From Spirosoma foliorum (GTDB taxonomy: Bacteria > Bacteroidota > Bacteroidia > Cytophagales > Spirosomataceae), in assembly GCF_014117325.1 (NCBI RefSeq), contig NZ_CP059732.1, positions 7,019,001 through 7,083,000 on the forward strand: a DNA stretch of 64,000 nt, given 5' to 3'. Positions 27,748 to 37,955 of this stretch are shown here, piece after piece. A program made the translations under genes and the position numbers. The first letter of the stretch is position 1; each line of letters starts with the position of its first letter. A model generated the notes under the pieces. It did not search any database and was not told the origin of the DNA. It worked only from the letters and a program-made list of their open reading frames with translations.

Positions 27748-28581
27748 TTAATACGCCTTCAGGCTCAAATCCAAACTTTTGATTTGGTGAGTTAAGGCTC
27801 CCGATGAAATAAAGTCAACACCGGTTTCGGCATAGGCACGAAGGTTCGTCTCATCGATTCCACCCGATGCTTCGGTAATGAATCGTCCATTAATCAGGCG
27901 AACCATATCGCGGATGCCATCGGGGCTAAAGTTATCGAGTAAAATCACATCGACTTGTCCAACCCGAAGCACTTCTTCCACTTCGGCCCGATTCCGAGTT
28001 TCGACTTCAATGCGTAATTGCCGACCCGTTTCTTTCAGATACGCAACCGCTTTAGTAATAGCGGCTTCGATACTTCCAGCATAATCGACGTGATTATCTT
28101 TAATGAGAATCATGTCATATAATCCGAATCGGTGATTCACAGCTCCGCCTATTTTGGTTGCCATTTTCTCACAAATACGGAAGTTTGGAGTGGTTTTACG
28201 GGTATCCAATAGTTTGGCCCGTGTGCCTTCCAATAGATTTACCAATTCGCGGGTGTGAGTTGCAATACCGCTCATGCGCTGCATGCAGTTGAGTACCAAT
28301 CGCTCGGCGGTCAGGATATTACGGGCGTTTCCGCTAACAGTGAGTACAACATCCCCAGGTTTGATACTGGCCCCATCGTGCATCAACACGTCGACTTCGA
28401 AGGCTGGATCGACTTCGGCAAAAATGGCCTGAGCCACTTCTACCCCTGCCAGAATACCCGTTTCTTTGACGAGCAAGCGAGCGCGCTTCTGGGCGTCGGC
28501 AGGAATCGTTGAGAGCGATGTGTGATCACCATCACCGACATCTTCGGCTAAGGCTAATTGAATAAATTCGTGCAAGTTCAT
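27748..28581 (-). CDS. nadC: Nicotinate-nucleotide pyrophosphorylase (quinolinate phosphoribosyltransferase)
   Basis: A 277-residue enzyme that converts quinolinate and PRPP to nicotinate mononucleotide in NAD synthesis. Family motifs: EDVGDGDHTS at the N-terminus, LLDTRKTTPNFR, GGAVNHRFGLYDMILIKDNH with catalytic residues, VDVILLDNFSPD, EASGGI and VDFISSGALTH. Full length. The nadA and nadB genes are not nearby. Confidence 0.96.
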   Translation of the reverse strand: MNLHEFIQLALAEDVGDGDHTSLSTIPADAQKRARLLVKETGILAGVEVAQAIFAEVDPAFEVDVLMHDGASIKPGDVVLTVSGNARNILTAERLVLNCMQRMSGIATHTRELVNLLEGTRAKLLDTRKTTPNFRICEKMATKIGGAVNHRFGLYDMILIKDNHVDYAGSIEAAITKAVAYLKETGRQLRIEVETRNRAEVEEVLRVGQVDVILLDNFSPDGIRDMVRLINGRFITEASGGIDETNLRAYAETGVDFISSGALTHQIKSLDLSLKAY

Positions 28582-28647
28582 AAGCGCAAGGTAAGTAGAT
28601 TATTCTTTTCTGACAGAATTACGGCAGAGCGGAATTGATTCTGCCTC

Positions 28648-28692
28648 ATAAACAAAAAAGACCGATCGGTTGATCAGTCTTTTTTGTTTATG
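28648..28692. terminator. Bidirectional terminator
   Basis: CATAAACAAAAAAGAC and GTCTTTTTTGTTTATG frame a GATC-loop-GATC inner stem. A-run on one side and T-run on the other permit termination in both directions; it lies downstream of the minus-strand glycoside-hydrolase-like gene. Confidence 0.8.
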
Positions 28693-28698
28693 GCCCGA

Positions 28699-28774
28699 GT
28701 TTTCCCGCTTAAAGTCGTGCCAAGGTTTGTCATCCCCTCAATAGAACCGTGGCACGGCTTTAGGCGGGAAAACT
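28699..28774. repeat. Long imperfect inverted repeat at the end of the GH-like gene
   Basis: Left arm AGTTTTCCCGC...GTGCCA and right arm TGGCAC...GCGGGAAAACT pair over about 30 bases with a few mismatches, loop about 15 bases. It ends two bases from the stop codon of the 28777-32373 gene. Same layout as the other spacer palindromes. Confidence 0.8.
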
Positions 28775-28776
28775 AG

Positions 28777-31700
28777 TTAATGCACTTTCAAAATTTTTCG
28801 GATGGTTCGGTCAGCGCCCTGATTAATTTCAAGCAAATAAATGCCGTAAGGAAGCGCCGATAAATCGACTTTCTCCGAAAAGGTCGTCGAGTTTTTTTGC
28901 AGCGTAACCTGCTGCCGCGATACGCCCAGATTAGCATCAATCAACTTGACATCCACATTGCCTACATATGGGCTATTGAGCTGGAGAACGACATGATCGC
29001 TCGACGGATTTGGGTAAACACGAATTGATTCAGTATCAATTGAACCCGTTCCCAGACGCGCAGCGCCCGAACCACCCACCGAAACGAATATGGGCGTTTC
29101 GGAGAGCGTAAGTGCAATCTGATTATTGACAGTTGGCTTTACCTGCAACGCCATCGTATCGCATCCAGCTTTAGGTGTATATACATTCGCCACCGCTCCC
29201 GTCTTCAAATCCAGTGTGTACGACCCAGTACGCCCAATTTCATCTGGAATCCATAAAGCATACATTGATTGGCCATTGTGTTCATATCGATCCACATTTG
29301 GATTTGTACTTAGCGACTCCTTGAATACATAATCGCCCATGAGTTTTTTTGCCTGATAGAAATAGTCGGCGGTGGGTTTGCGGGTAAAATCGGCATTAAT
29401 AAAACCCATTGAGCAGAACTGCGTGGAGCAATCCAGATTCAGGTCATAAGTCTGGTAAAAATCAACTCGATCGATCCCTTCCCGAGCGTACAGAAGCGCT
29501 GTTCGTAAATTCCAGTCGGCCTGTGTGGTGGTTGCTGATTTGTTACTGATGGCGATGGTATGAAGCGGACTTCCCTGGTTTAAATCGTAACCTGTTTCTG
29601 ATATATAAACCGGCATATCGTAGCAGGCATCGTGTGCCAGTTTCAGTACGTTTCGAGCTACCTGCGTCGCAACTGACAACTCTGGGGCTGCCCCTCGTGC
29701 CGAAGCCCCACTCCCATTTTGCATCGAACTGGAATTATCGGGATAGAGGTGATAATTGATAACATCCCAGCAAAGGTCAACACGTCCATCGGGTTTGTAG
29801 CCACGAAATTCTTTACACCAGTCAATCATTCCCCGGATATAATCCGTGCCATTAGCAATTGAGCATAAACCACCCATCACAACGGTCATACTTGGGTCGG
29901 CATTTTTCACGCCAACGCCAGCGCCCATCGTGTTTTTATGCCCGTCGTAAAACGCCGACATATTAGCCGCGTATTCACGACCGGTTTGGTAGGCCACCCG
30001 CCCCCGCCACCATTTGTCACGCTCATTATCGCACTCCATGTAATTAATCAGACCGAGGCCGATTTTCACGACGTTGGGCGGATCATTCGTCCAGCGCGGG
30101 TTAGTATTTACCTTTACCAAAGCCGGATCGACGGATGTATTCTTTCCGTAACGGGCAGCATATTGAAAGGCTACCTTTGCCTGTTCGATGTACGACAATG
30201 GATTCGAATAATCTTTTCCATACCGTACTGGCACGTTATCGCTACCCTGTTGGTCGGCGGGGTAGGTGGCGTTCATCCAAGGGGTCATATCTTTCAGGCA
30301 GGCCATTACCTCAATGCCGTCTGATTTGCAGCGCTCATACATTAGGTCATAATTCCAGCCACCCGAATGCGTTGGATTGAATGTGTAATTGCCTTCGGTC
30401 AGTTCCAGTTTCTCCCAATCCATATAGTGCCGCATCACCCCGAACGACTGCATCGCCTTTACTTTAGGGACCGAAATACCCGAAACGCCAGTCTGATAAA
30501 AATCCCATTCAAACGCGTTTATACCAAGCAGGTTTTTAAAAGTTGGGTTTTTAGCCGGTAATGAACTGGCGGTTCTATTCCCAACTTGATAGGAGCCGTA
30601 GAGTTCGAGTTCACGTGGCCAGAAATCTGTTGTATTAATCACCAGGTAACGTGCTCCGGCCACCACATTGTCGAGCAGAAACTTAGCATCTCCCTGTGTA
30701 CTTCGGGTTGGGTAAGGGCCTACCCAGGTATCGTATTCGAGCCCCTGGAATTGAGCGATTTCAATTCGTCGCCAATCACTGGTGATGATCGACAATCGCA
30801 TTGGACTTGAGGAATTACTTCCATTTCCGTCATATAGTTTAATGGCTTTAATATCCATCGATTCACCCGGTAGCAAAGGGTAATAAGCATCGTACGTATT
30901 CAATATTTTGCCCCAACCCGTTTGTACCTCATCGCTTGTATTGCCATCAAACAAGGCATTCAGCCCATTGCTAACATTATTAAGTTGATACCAGCGACTG
31001 GCGTCGATGGGAATTTTATCACCCAATACGACTGGTGCGGCTGTAGTTGTGCTAACCGGTGTGGTTACTGTTCCAGCGTCCCCAACCGGATGCCCATACA
31101 CCCGAATTTTAATGGGTAGTGCATTACAGTATTTATGAATCACGATAGCCTCAGCGACTATCGACGGAAACGATAACTCCTGCCACTTCATGTAATCGGG
31201 TCCGGTAAAGGAGCCAAGCAGGGTTTTCTGCGTTCCGTTGAGGGCGTAAATCAAGGCTGGCGTACTCGAAAACTGATCTTCGCCGTCGTACAATTCCAAC
31301 TTAGTCAGGGTGCTTTTGGCTTCTAGCTTAAGTGTCAGATCCATCCATCGGCAATTGTCGCTGCTCCAGTCGGTTTTCACCAGGCTACTCATATCATCGT
31401 TGAGGTAGGGCGTGTAGTTTTGTGGAGTAGCTAGATTCGATACTACACTCGTAACATTCACCCGTTCCTGAGCATATAAAATAGCATCGAGCGGATCGTC
31501 GGGTAGTACCTTCCCATATGCCCGAATCTTGACAGGGATGTTATTGCAGTATTTATGAATCACGATACCCTCGGCAACCATCGGCTCCGTTAAGGCATAG
31601 GATTTGAACTCCATGTATTTGTCGCCCGTGAACGTACCGATCAAGGTTTTCTCTTTGCCATTCAGTGCATAAATCTGGGCTGGTGACGATTCAAATGTTC

Positions 31701-32373
31701 CCTCCGCATCATACAAGTCAAGTTTAGTCAATAAACTCTTTTTGCTGAATTTGACGGTCACATCCGTCCATTGAAAATTAGACGGCTGCCAGTAAGAAGG
31801 CACCAGATTAGCCAGATTATCATTCAGGTAAGCCGAATAATCTTCACCCGTAACGGGTTTGTCTTTTGCCGAAACAAGCGTAAGCAAATCGAGTGGCTTG
31901 GGAATTGTGGTTGCGGATGTAATAGGCTGGCCAAATACCTTGATTTTTTGCGGGATATTGTTGCCATACTTATAAATCATAATGGCATCGGCTACCAATC
32001 CCTGAAACGGGGTGAGCGTTACCCAGTTCATGTACGTAGAGCCATCAAACGAGCCAATCAGCACCCGTTGGGTCCCGTTCATGGCATAGAGCAAAGCAGG
32101 TTGATCGGGAAATGAGCCATCGTAGTCATACAGCGACAGGCTTGATATCAGGCTTTTTTTCTCCAGCTTGAGCGTGACCTGAACCCATTTGGCATTATCC
32201 GACCAGGCACTCTGTACGAGCTTACTAACATCATCATTGAGCCAGGGCGAATAATCCTGGCCTGTGTTTTCGCTGGGTGTAATGGATACAACTTTAAGGC
32301 GAACGGGAGTGGTTGCGGTGTGCCCTATGGTGGCAATAAGGACAAAGAGGAAGGTAAGTAGTAGTTTGAACAT
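28777..32373 (-). CDS. Large secreted glycoside-hydrolase-like protein with N-terminal repeats and sorting domain
   Basis: A 1198-residue exported protein. Signal peptide MFKLLLTFLFVLIATIGHT. Residues about 25-430 hold three tandem repeats of about 135 residues (each with YSPWLND or YTPYLND, KLxLYDxxG, ALNGTQKTLxGSF, IVIHKYCNNIPxKIRxYG), a galactose-binding or discoidin-like beta design; a divergent fourth copy follows to about 600. Residues about 610-1060 look like a (beta/alpha)8 glycosidase of clan A: INAFEWDFYQT, GVMRHYMDWEKLE, YMECDNERDKWW with the probable acid/base Glu after Asn, and PVYISETGYD with the nucleophile Glu. The C-terminus is a type A sorting domain (IRVYPNPSSDHVVL to RKILKVH). 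Substrate unknown; a cell-wall or plant polysaccharide is likely. Confidence 0.8.
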   Translation of the reverse strand: MFKLLLTFLFVLIATIGHTATTPVRLKVVSITPSENTGQDYSPWLNDDVSKLVQSAWSDNAKWVQVTLKLEKKSLISSLSLYDYDGSFPDQPALLYAMNGTQRVLIGSFDGSTYMNWVTLTPFQGLVADAIMIYKYGNNIPQKIKVFGQPITSATTIPKPLDLLTLVSAKDKPVTGEDYSAYLNDNLANLVPSYWQPSNFQWTDVTVKFSKKSLLTKLDLYDAEGTFESSPAQIYALNGKEKTLIGTFTGDKYMEFKSYALTEPMVAEGIVIHKYCNNIPVKIRAYGKVLPDDPLDAILYAQERVNVTSVVSNLATPQNYTPYLNDDMSSLVKTDWSSDNCRWMDLTLKLEAKSTLTKLELYDGEDQFSSTPALIYALNGTQKTLLGSFTGPDYMKWQELSFPSIVAEAIVIHKYCNALPIKIRVYGHPVGDAGTVTTPVSTTTAAPVVLGDKIPIDASRWYQLNNVSNGLNALFDGNTSDEVQTGWGKILNTYDAYYPLLPGESMDIKAIKLYDGNGSNSSSPMRLSIITSDWRRIEIAQFQGLEYDTWVGPYPTRSTQGDAKFLLDNVVAGARYLVINTTDFWPRELELYGSYQVGNRTASSLPAKNPTFKNLLGINAFEWDFYQTGVSGISVPKVKAMQSFGVMRHYMDWEKLELTEGNYTFNPTHSGGWNYDLMYERCKSDGIEVMACLKDMTPWMNATYPADQQGSDNVPVRYGKDYSNPLSYIEQAKVAFQYAARYGKNTSVDPALVKVNTNPRWTNDPPNVVKIGLGLINYMECDNERDKWWRGRVAYQTGREYAANMSAFYDGHKNTMGAGVGVKNADPSMTVVMGGLCSIANGTDYIRGMIDWCKEFRGYKPDGRVDLCWDVINYHLYPDNSSSMQNGSGASARGAAPELSVATQVARNVLKLAHDACYDMPVYISETGYDLNQGSPLHTIAISNKSATTTQADWNLRTALLYAREGIDRVDFYQTYDLNLDCSTQFCSMGFINADFTRKPTADYFYQAKKLMGDYVFKESLSTNPNVDRYEHNGQSMYALWIPDEIGRTGSYTLDLKTGAVANVYTPKAGCDTMALQVKPTVNNQIALTLSETPIFVSVGGSGAARLGTGSIDTESIRVYPNPSSDHVVLQLNSPYVGNVDVKLIDANLGVSRQQVTLQKNSTTFSEKVDLSALPYGIYLLEINQGADRTIRKILKVH

Positions 32374-32573
32374 AGATGGTGTTTGAGGTTATTCACCTAC
32401 CCACAAAACCCATGCCGTTTAACTAAAACGCACTGATAATCTGAAAGTTAAACCGTTTACCGCATTTTAGTATAGTTATCAGGAGACTACAACCCGTTTT
32501 TTGAAACTCTATACAATTTATACTTGCATTCTTCCAATATTGGTACGAAATTTGTCATCCGCAAAAGGAATCT

Positions 32574-32957
32574 ATGAAGCAACCGCGCATTATACAACGT
32601 CTTTCGAGCCTCATGCTAGCCTCCCTGCTGCTATTTACAGCTGTTTGGGGTTATGGCAATGTGACTCATGCCAAGACCGCTATAGCGCCTAAAGCCGTTG
32701 CCGAACAGACGAAATCAGGTAAATCGACTGATGCGCCCGCTGCGGCTAAGCTAAGTACGGCCCAATTTGAGGCAGTCGTTACTCCCGCGATTCAATTGGG
32801 AGAGTCAGGCCAGAGCGCCTTTTTGCTTCCTGCACCAACGCTCCTGATTTTATTGTTGTTGAGCGTTCCGCTCCTGCGGTCCTTCACGTTTCCGCATTTC
32901 TATTTTTCTTATTTCAAGCACGTTTTTGGCCATCATATAGCCACAAATGCCCCCTAG
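32574..32957 (+). CDS. Small exported protein with C-terminal membrane helix
   Basis: A 127-residue protein. Signal peptide up to about residue 33 (LMLASLLLFTAVWGY), an Ala/Lys-rich middle, and a hydrophobic segment PTLLILLLLSVPLLRS near residue 88-103 followed by an aromatic/His tail. No family recognised. ATTGGTACGAAATTTG lies at 32539-32554, 20 bases before the start codon, and matches a site upstream of htrA. Confidence 0.6.
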   Translation: MKQPRIIQRLSSLMLASLLLFTAVWGYGNVTHAKTAIAPKAVAEQTKSGKSTDAPAAAKLSTAQFEAVVTPAIQLGESGQSAFLLPAPTLLILLLLSVPLLRSFTFPHFYFSYFKHVFGHHIATNAP

Positions 32958-33094
32958 AGTGCGCGTTTAGGCCCACGCAGCCTTGCCATGGCCTTATTTA
33001 TTCCCGTTTGAGTCTATGCCCACCAGTGGCCGACTTCATTATTTATCACCCTAGTAATTTATAGCCAAATCACGGGCGTAGCCTGTGTATCCCA

Positions 33095-36000
33095 ATGCAA
33101 AACAAAACCGGAATTCTCATTCTGACAGGCGTCATTGCAGCCATCTGCATCTACTTCCTGTCGTTTACATTCGTCTCGCGGAACATCAAATCCGACGCAG
33201 AGGCTTATGCCACTGACAAAGCAGGCGTAGTTGACCGTAACAAAAAACAACATTATCTCGATTCGCTCTGGAAAGAACCCGTTTATTTAGGAAGTACGCT
33301 TCAGGAAGTAACCGAACGCGAATTAGGCCTTGGCCTTGATTTACAAGGCGGTATGCACGTTGTGCTGGAGGTATCACCTGCTGATATTCTTCGCAGCTTG
33401 TCGGGCAACAACCGTGATCCAAAATTCAGTCAGGCTCTGAAACAAGCGCAGGAAGATCAGAAAACCAGCAACACGAGCTTCGTCGATTTGTTCGCGAGTG
33501 CGTTTAAGAAGCTGGCTCCCGATACTAAACTGGCCTCTGTGTTCGCTACGAGTGCTAACCGTAGCAAAATCAACTACCAATCATCGGATACCGAAGTACG
33601 GAAATTGCTGAACGACGAGGTGAATGGTGCTACCACGCGGGCGTTCCAGATCATTCAGGCACGGGTCGATAAATTTGGGGTAGCTAACCCAAACATCCAA
33701 CGGTTGCCAGGTTCAGGCCGGATTCAGATTGAATTACCGGGCGTTGATAACCCAGAACGTATTCGCCGTTTATTAACGGGTGCAGCTAAACTTGAGTTTA
33801 CAGAAGTTTATCGCCTGAACGAATTAGCTCCAGCTATTGAAGGCATTGGCGCTTATCTGTTAGCGCAGGAAGCGGCTCGTAAATCGGCTGTTAAAACGAC
33901 AGCACCTGCTGCTGGTTCGGCTGCCAAAGGCGCATCAAGCCTTGAATCGCAATTAGCACAGGGAAGCAAGAAAGATTCGACTGCGAAAAATGACACAGCG
34001 GCTGCCGCTGCTCAGGGTACAGCGCTGACTCAGTTATTCTTGCCCGTTGGTCAGGATCAGCTAGGCGTTTACCTGAAAGATACTGCCCGTGCCAATGCCG
34101 TTCTGAACGCCCCTGAAGTAAAAGGACTATTCCCTGCTGATGCATTCTTCGCCTGGGATCGTAAGACATTCAAAGCAACAGATGGCAAAGAAATTTTACC
34201 CCTGTATTTCCTAAAAAAATCAGGTGGTCGTGCTCCATTGGAAGGCGATGTAATTACGGATGCTGCTAACGATTATGATGATCGTGGCCGTCCGGAAGTA
34301 ACAATGAACATGAACCCAGAAGGTGCCCGTAAATGGCGGAACCTGACGGCAGCAAACGTAGGTCGTCCAGTGGCTATTTTGCTTGATAACCTGGTTTACA
34401 CGGCTCCAAACGTACAGAATGAAATTCCAAACGGTCGTTCGAGCATCTCGGGGAACTTCACCGTAGAAGAAACCAAGGATATGGCCAACGTACTGAAGGC
34501 CGGTAAACTGCCTGCGCCAACCAACATCGTTGAAGAAAGCGTTGTGGGTGCTACGTTGGGTTCAGAAGCCGTTAGTGCTGGGGTTCTTTCGTCGATTATC
34601 GGTATTTTGTTAGTACTTGGCTTTGTGGTGTTCTACTACAACCGTGCTGGTCTTATTGCTGATGCTGCCCTGATTGTCAACCTGTTCTTCCTGATGGGCG
34701 TTATGGCGTCGTTGGGAGCGGTATTGACTATGCCAGGTATTGCCGGTATCGTACTGTCGATCGGTATGGCCGTAGATGCGAACGTACTTATTTTCGAACG
34801 GATTAAGGAAGAGCTGGAGCTAGGTAAGAGCTTTAAAGTAGCCGTTGCCGATGGGTTCAAGAACGCAATGTCGTCGATTATCGACTCAAACGTAACGACC
34901 TTCCTGACGGGTATCGTACTGTTCATTTTCGGTACAGGTCTGATTCTAGGCTTTGCCACAACGCTGATTATTGGTATTCTAACGTCGTTATTCGCAGCTA
35001 TCTTCATTACTCGCCTGTTGCTGGAATATTATATCCGCAATGGTAAGACGCTAACCTTTAGCTCAAACTGGGCAAAGAAACTGTTTGCTGATTCTGATTT
35101 TGATTTCGTATCCCGACGGAAACTGTACTACACCGTTTCGTCGGTCATTATCGGTTTAGGTATCATCTCTGCCGTTTTCCGGGGCTTCGGCTTAGGCGTT
35201 GACTTTAAAGGTGGCCGTTCTTACGTAATTCGTTTCGAAAAATCAGTAAGTACTGATGACGTTCGGAACGCGTTAGAACCCGTTTTAGGTGGATCGCCAG
35301 AAGTAAAAACCTACGGTGGTACAGGTATTGGTGCCAATCAGGTTAAAGTAACGACGCCTTATCTGGTTGACGATAACTCGCAGGGTGCCGATAAGAAAGC
35401 CGAAGCAACGGTTTATAAAGGGCTGAGTAGCATTCAGGGCAATCCGGCTAAAATTGAAAGCTCACAAAAAGTCGGTCCAACCATTGCGTATGACTTACTG
35501 ACATCGGCCTTATGGTCTATTCTGCTGGCCGTAGCAGTCGTATTTGTGTACATCCTGATCCGGTTCAAGAAACTGGCCTTTGGTTATGGTGCGGTTGTGG
35601 CCATGTTCCACGATGTACTGATCATCCTGGCTATTTTCTCGATCTTCAACGGATTCCTTCCGTTCTCGCTTGACGTTGACCAGGCTTTTGTGGGCGCTTT
35701 GCTGACAATCATGGGTTACTCCATGAACGATACCGTTGTGGTATTTGACCGGGTTCGTGAGTATCTGGCCGAAAACAAAGGCAAGAAAGAATCGATTGCC
35801 ACGATCATTAACAACGCCCTGAACAGCACACTGAGCCGTACAGCTGTAACCGGTTTCTCAACCATTCTGGTACTGTTAGTCCTCTTCATCTTCGGTGGCG
35901 AAACCATTCGTGGTTTCTCGTTCGCGATGCTGATTGGTGTTGTGGTTGGTACGTACTCGTCGCTGTTCGTTGCTACGCCGATTGTGGTTGACGCCCTGAG

Positions 36001-36169
36001 CCGCGATCAGGAGAAAGAAGTGATTACCCCAACGATCAGCGATAAGAAAACGGGCTTTGATGCCATCCCTGCTGATTTCACGACGGCTGCTCCTGCTACG
36101 CCAGAAGAATTCACAGCCAAGAAGGAAAAGAAAGAAAAGAAGCCTCTGATTCGGCCTTCACAATCGTAA
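33095..36169 (+). CDS. secDF: Fused protein translocase subunit SecDF
   Basis: A 1024-residue inner-membrane protein that uses the proton gradient to pull proteins through SecYEG. The N-terminal SecD half begins MQNKTGILILTGVIAAICIY, has the LGLDLQGGMHVVLEV motif and a periplasmic domain with an Ala/Lys-rich insertion (about residues 265-305), then six membrane helices with GMAVDANVLIFERIKEEL. The SecF half follows with FGLGVDFKGGRSYVIRF and YSMNDTVVVFDRVRE. Fusion and length are typical of Bacteroidota. The C-terminal tail is Lys-rich. Confidence 0.96.
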   Translation: MQNKTGILILTGVIAAICIYFLSFTFVSRNIKSDAEAYATDKAGVVDRNKKQHYLDSLWKEPVYLGSTLQEVTERELGLGLDLQGGMHVVLEVSPADILRSLSGNNRDPKFSQALKQAQEDQKTSNTSFVDLFASAFKKLAPDTKLASVFATSANRSKINYQSSDTEVRKLLNDEVNGATTRAFQIIQARVDKFGVANPNIQRLPGSGRIQIELPGVDNPERIRRLLTGAAKLEFTEVYRLNELAPAIEGIGAYLLAQEAARKSAVKTTAPAAGSAAKGASSLESQLAQGSKKDSTAKNDTAAAAAQGTALTQLFLPVGQDQLGVYLKDTARANAVLNAPEVKGLFPADAFFAWDRKTFKATDGKEILPLYFLKKSGGRAPLEGDVITDAANDYDDRGRPEVTMNMNPEGARKWRNLTAANVGRPVAILLDNLVYTAPNVQNEIPNGRSSISGNFTVEETKDMANVLKAGKLPAPTNIVEESVVGATLGSEAVSAGVLSSIIGILLVLGFVVFYYNRAGLIADAALIVNLFFLMGVMASLGAVLTMPGIAGIVLSIGMAVDANVLIFERIKEELELGKSFKVAVADGFKNAMSSIIDSNVTTFLTGIVLFIFGTGLILGFATTLIIGILTSLFAAIFITRLLLEYYIRNGKTLTFSSNWAKKLFADSDFDFVSRRKLYYTVSSVIIGLGIISAVFRGFGLGVDFKGGRSYVIRFEKSVSTDDVRNALEPVLGGSPEVKTYGGTGIGANQVKVTTPYLVDDNSQGADKKAEATVYKGLSSIQGNPAKIESSQKVGPTIAYDLLTSALWSILLAVAVVFVYILIRFKKLAFGYGAVVAMFHDVLIILAIFSIFNGFLPFSLDVDQAFVGALLTIMGYSMNDTVVVFDRVREYLAENKGKKESIATIINNALNSTLSRTAVTGFSTILVLLVLFIFGGETIRGFSFAMLIGVVVGTYSSLFVATPIVVDALSRDQEKEVITPTISDKKTGFDAIPADFTTAAPATPEEFTAKKEKKEKKPLIRPSQS

Positions 36170-36181
36170 GCTAACGGTTGT

Positions 36182-36269
36182 ATGAGTGGATGAGTGAATG
36201 AGCGATTGAGTGACTAAAAAATGTAGCGAGAAATAATTCGCTCAATCACTCATCCACTCATTCACTCAT
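36182..36269. repeat. Inverted repeat of GAGTGAATGA-type words after secDF
   Basis: Left arm ATGAGTGGATGAGTGAATGA... (36182-36213) and right arm (36238-36269) are nearly perfect reverse complements over 32 bases; the loop is AT-rich. Same class as the mlaE/mlaF spacer: low-complexity words specific to this place. Confidence 0.88.
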
Positions 36270-36347
36270 TTTATTTCGTATCTTTCCCGACGTTTAACCT
36301 AAGATTATTTCTCCAAACGACACAATCACCAAACTCTATTTCCCTAC

Positions 36348-37850
36348 ATGGAAACTAAATTAAAACCTGTTGATACCAGTGTCTGGCGTAAAAAGCCCCT
36401 TGCGGCTTATGAAGCCGACATGAAGAAAAGTGAACTCAAGCGTGTATTAACGCGCTGGGGATTGACCTCGCTGGGCATTGGTGCCGTCATCGGAGGTGGG
36501 ATTTTTGTATTAACAGGTATTGCAGCCCACGACTGGGCTGGTCCAGCGTTGGCCTTGTCATTTGTACTAGCCGGTGTAGCCTGTACGTTTGCCGCTCTTT
36601 GTTACGCTGAGTTTGCTTCTATCCTTCCTGTAGAAGGTTCAGCCTATGCGTATTCGTACGGAACGGTTGGTGAAATTTTCGCCTGGCTCATTGGCTGGAA
36701 CCTGATTCTGGAATACATGATGGGGGCTACCACCGTAGCGGTGAGTTGGTCGGGTTATTTCGAGAAGTTACTCCATCTCTTTCATATTGAGCCTCCCATC
36801 TGGCTAATGAACGATCCTGTTACAGCACAGGAAAAAGCAGCAGCGCTTCGGGCGGCTGGCGTGGCTGTGCCAGACTTCTCCTTCGCCATGAACCTCCCCG
36901 CTTTCCTGATTGTATTGGTCGTCACGTACATTCTGGTGAAGGGTATTAAAGAAGCCGCCAGCACGAATAACATCATCGTAATTGTGAAAGTAGCGGTGGT
37001 TATTTTCGTGATTGTTGTCGGTGCTTTTTACGTGGATACAGCCAACTGGCATCCATTCCTTCCTGAGCCTGTTATTGATAGCGGTGGTCAACAGCACTAC
37101 GGTTTCAATGGTATTGTAACGGCAGCGAGTATTGTATTCTTCGCTTATATCGGATTTGACGCCGTTTCGACGCAAGCCGGCGAAGCAATTAACCCTAAGA
37201 AAGACGTACCCTTCGCTATCATTGCTTCGCTTGTTATCTGTACAGTGCTCTATATTCTGGTTTCGCTTGTGTTAACAGGTATGGTGCCATTCAAGAGTCT
37301 TGATTTGAAAGCCCCCGTAGCGCAGGCATTTGCCGATAAAGGTTTAACCTGGGCCGTTTACATCATCACCATTGCCGCGCTGGGTGGTCTAACTTCTGTA
37401 ATGCTGGTAATGATGCTCGGTCAGACACGGGTTTTCCTGGGTATGGCAAAAGATGGTTTGATCCCTCCGAGCTTGTTTGCAGCCATTCACCCTAAGTTTA
37501 AAACACCCTGGAAAAGCACGATTTTGGTAGGTATCATTGTATCAATCGTTGCGGCCTTGACGCCAATCGATAAAGTATCGGAGTTAACCAGTTCGGGAAC
37601 ACTGCTGGCCTTTGCCATGATTTGCGGTGCCGTTTGGTTGTTACGGGTTCGGGAGCCTAATCTGGAACGGCCTTATAAAACACCTGTACTACCCTTGATC
37701 GCTACATTGGGGATCTGCGCCAACCTGTATCTGATGTACAATCTGCGTACAGACACCAAAATATCATTTGTGGTTTGGTGCTTCATCGGACTGATTGTTT
37801 ATTTCACCTACAGCCGGAAGAATAGCCACCTGAATAAGCCACAGGAATAA
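36348..37850 (+). CDS. APC-family amino acid permease
   Basis: A 500-residue inner-membrane transporter with about 12 to 14 hydrophobic helices. Family motifs: LGIGAVIGGGIFVLTG in helix 1, FAALCYAEFASILPVEGSAYAYSY at helix 3, and FFAYIGFDAVSTQAGEAINP at helix 6. This is the cationic-type amino acid transporter subgroup (YfnA/CAT-like). Substrate not deducible. Followed by a strong bidirectional hairpin. Confidence 0.92.
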   Translation: METKLKPVDTSVWRKKPLAAYEADMKKSELKRVLTRWGLTSLGIGAVIGGGIFVLTGIAAHDWAGPALALSFVLAGVACTFAALCYAEFASILPVEGSAYAYSYGTVGEIFAWLIGWNLILEYMMGATTVAVSWSGYFEKLLHLFHIEPPIWLMNDPVTAQEKAAALRAAGVAVPDFSFAMNLPAFLIVLVVTYILVKGIKEAASTNNIIVIVKVAVVIFVIVVGAFYVDTANWHPFLPEPVIDSGGQQHYGFNGIVTAASIVFFAYIGFDAVSTQAGEAINPKKDVPFAIIASLVICTVLYILVSLVLTGMVPFKSLDLKAPVAQAFADKGLTWAVYIITIAALGGLTSVMLVMMLGQTRVFLGMAKDGLIPPSLFAAIHPKFKTPWKSTILVGIIVSIVAALTPIDKVSELTSSGTLLAFAMICGAVWLLRVREPNLERPYKTPVLPLIATLGICANLYLMYNLRTDTKISFVVWCFIGLIVYFTYSRKNSHLNKPQE

Positions 37851-37873
37851 TTCCTGGTTTTAATAGTGTCATT

Positions 37874-37920
37874 TAATGAAAAATGCCCGCTAGCTTTAAG
37901 TTAGCGGGCATTTTTCATTA
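37874..37920. terminator. Bidirectional terminator
   Basis: TAATGAAAAATGCCCGCTA and TAGCGGGCATTTTTCATTA are exact 19-base arms with a 9-base loop and T/A-rich bases in the outer stem. It follows the permease gene. Confidence 0.85.
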
Positions 37921-37955
37921 GTCTATAGACTAAACAAGTGTAGTTTTGTTCTGCG

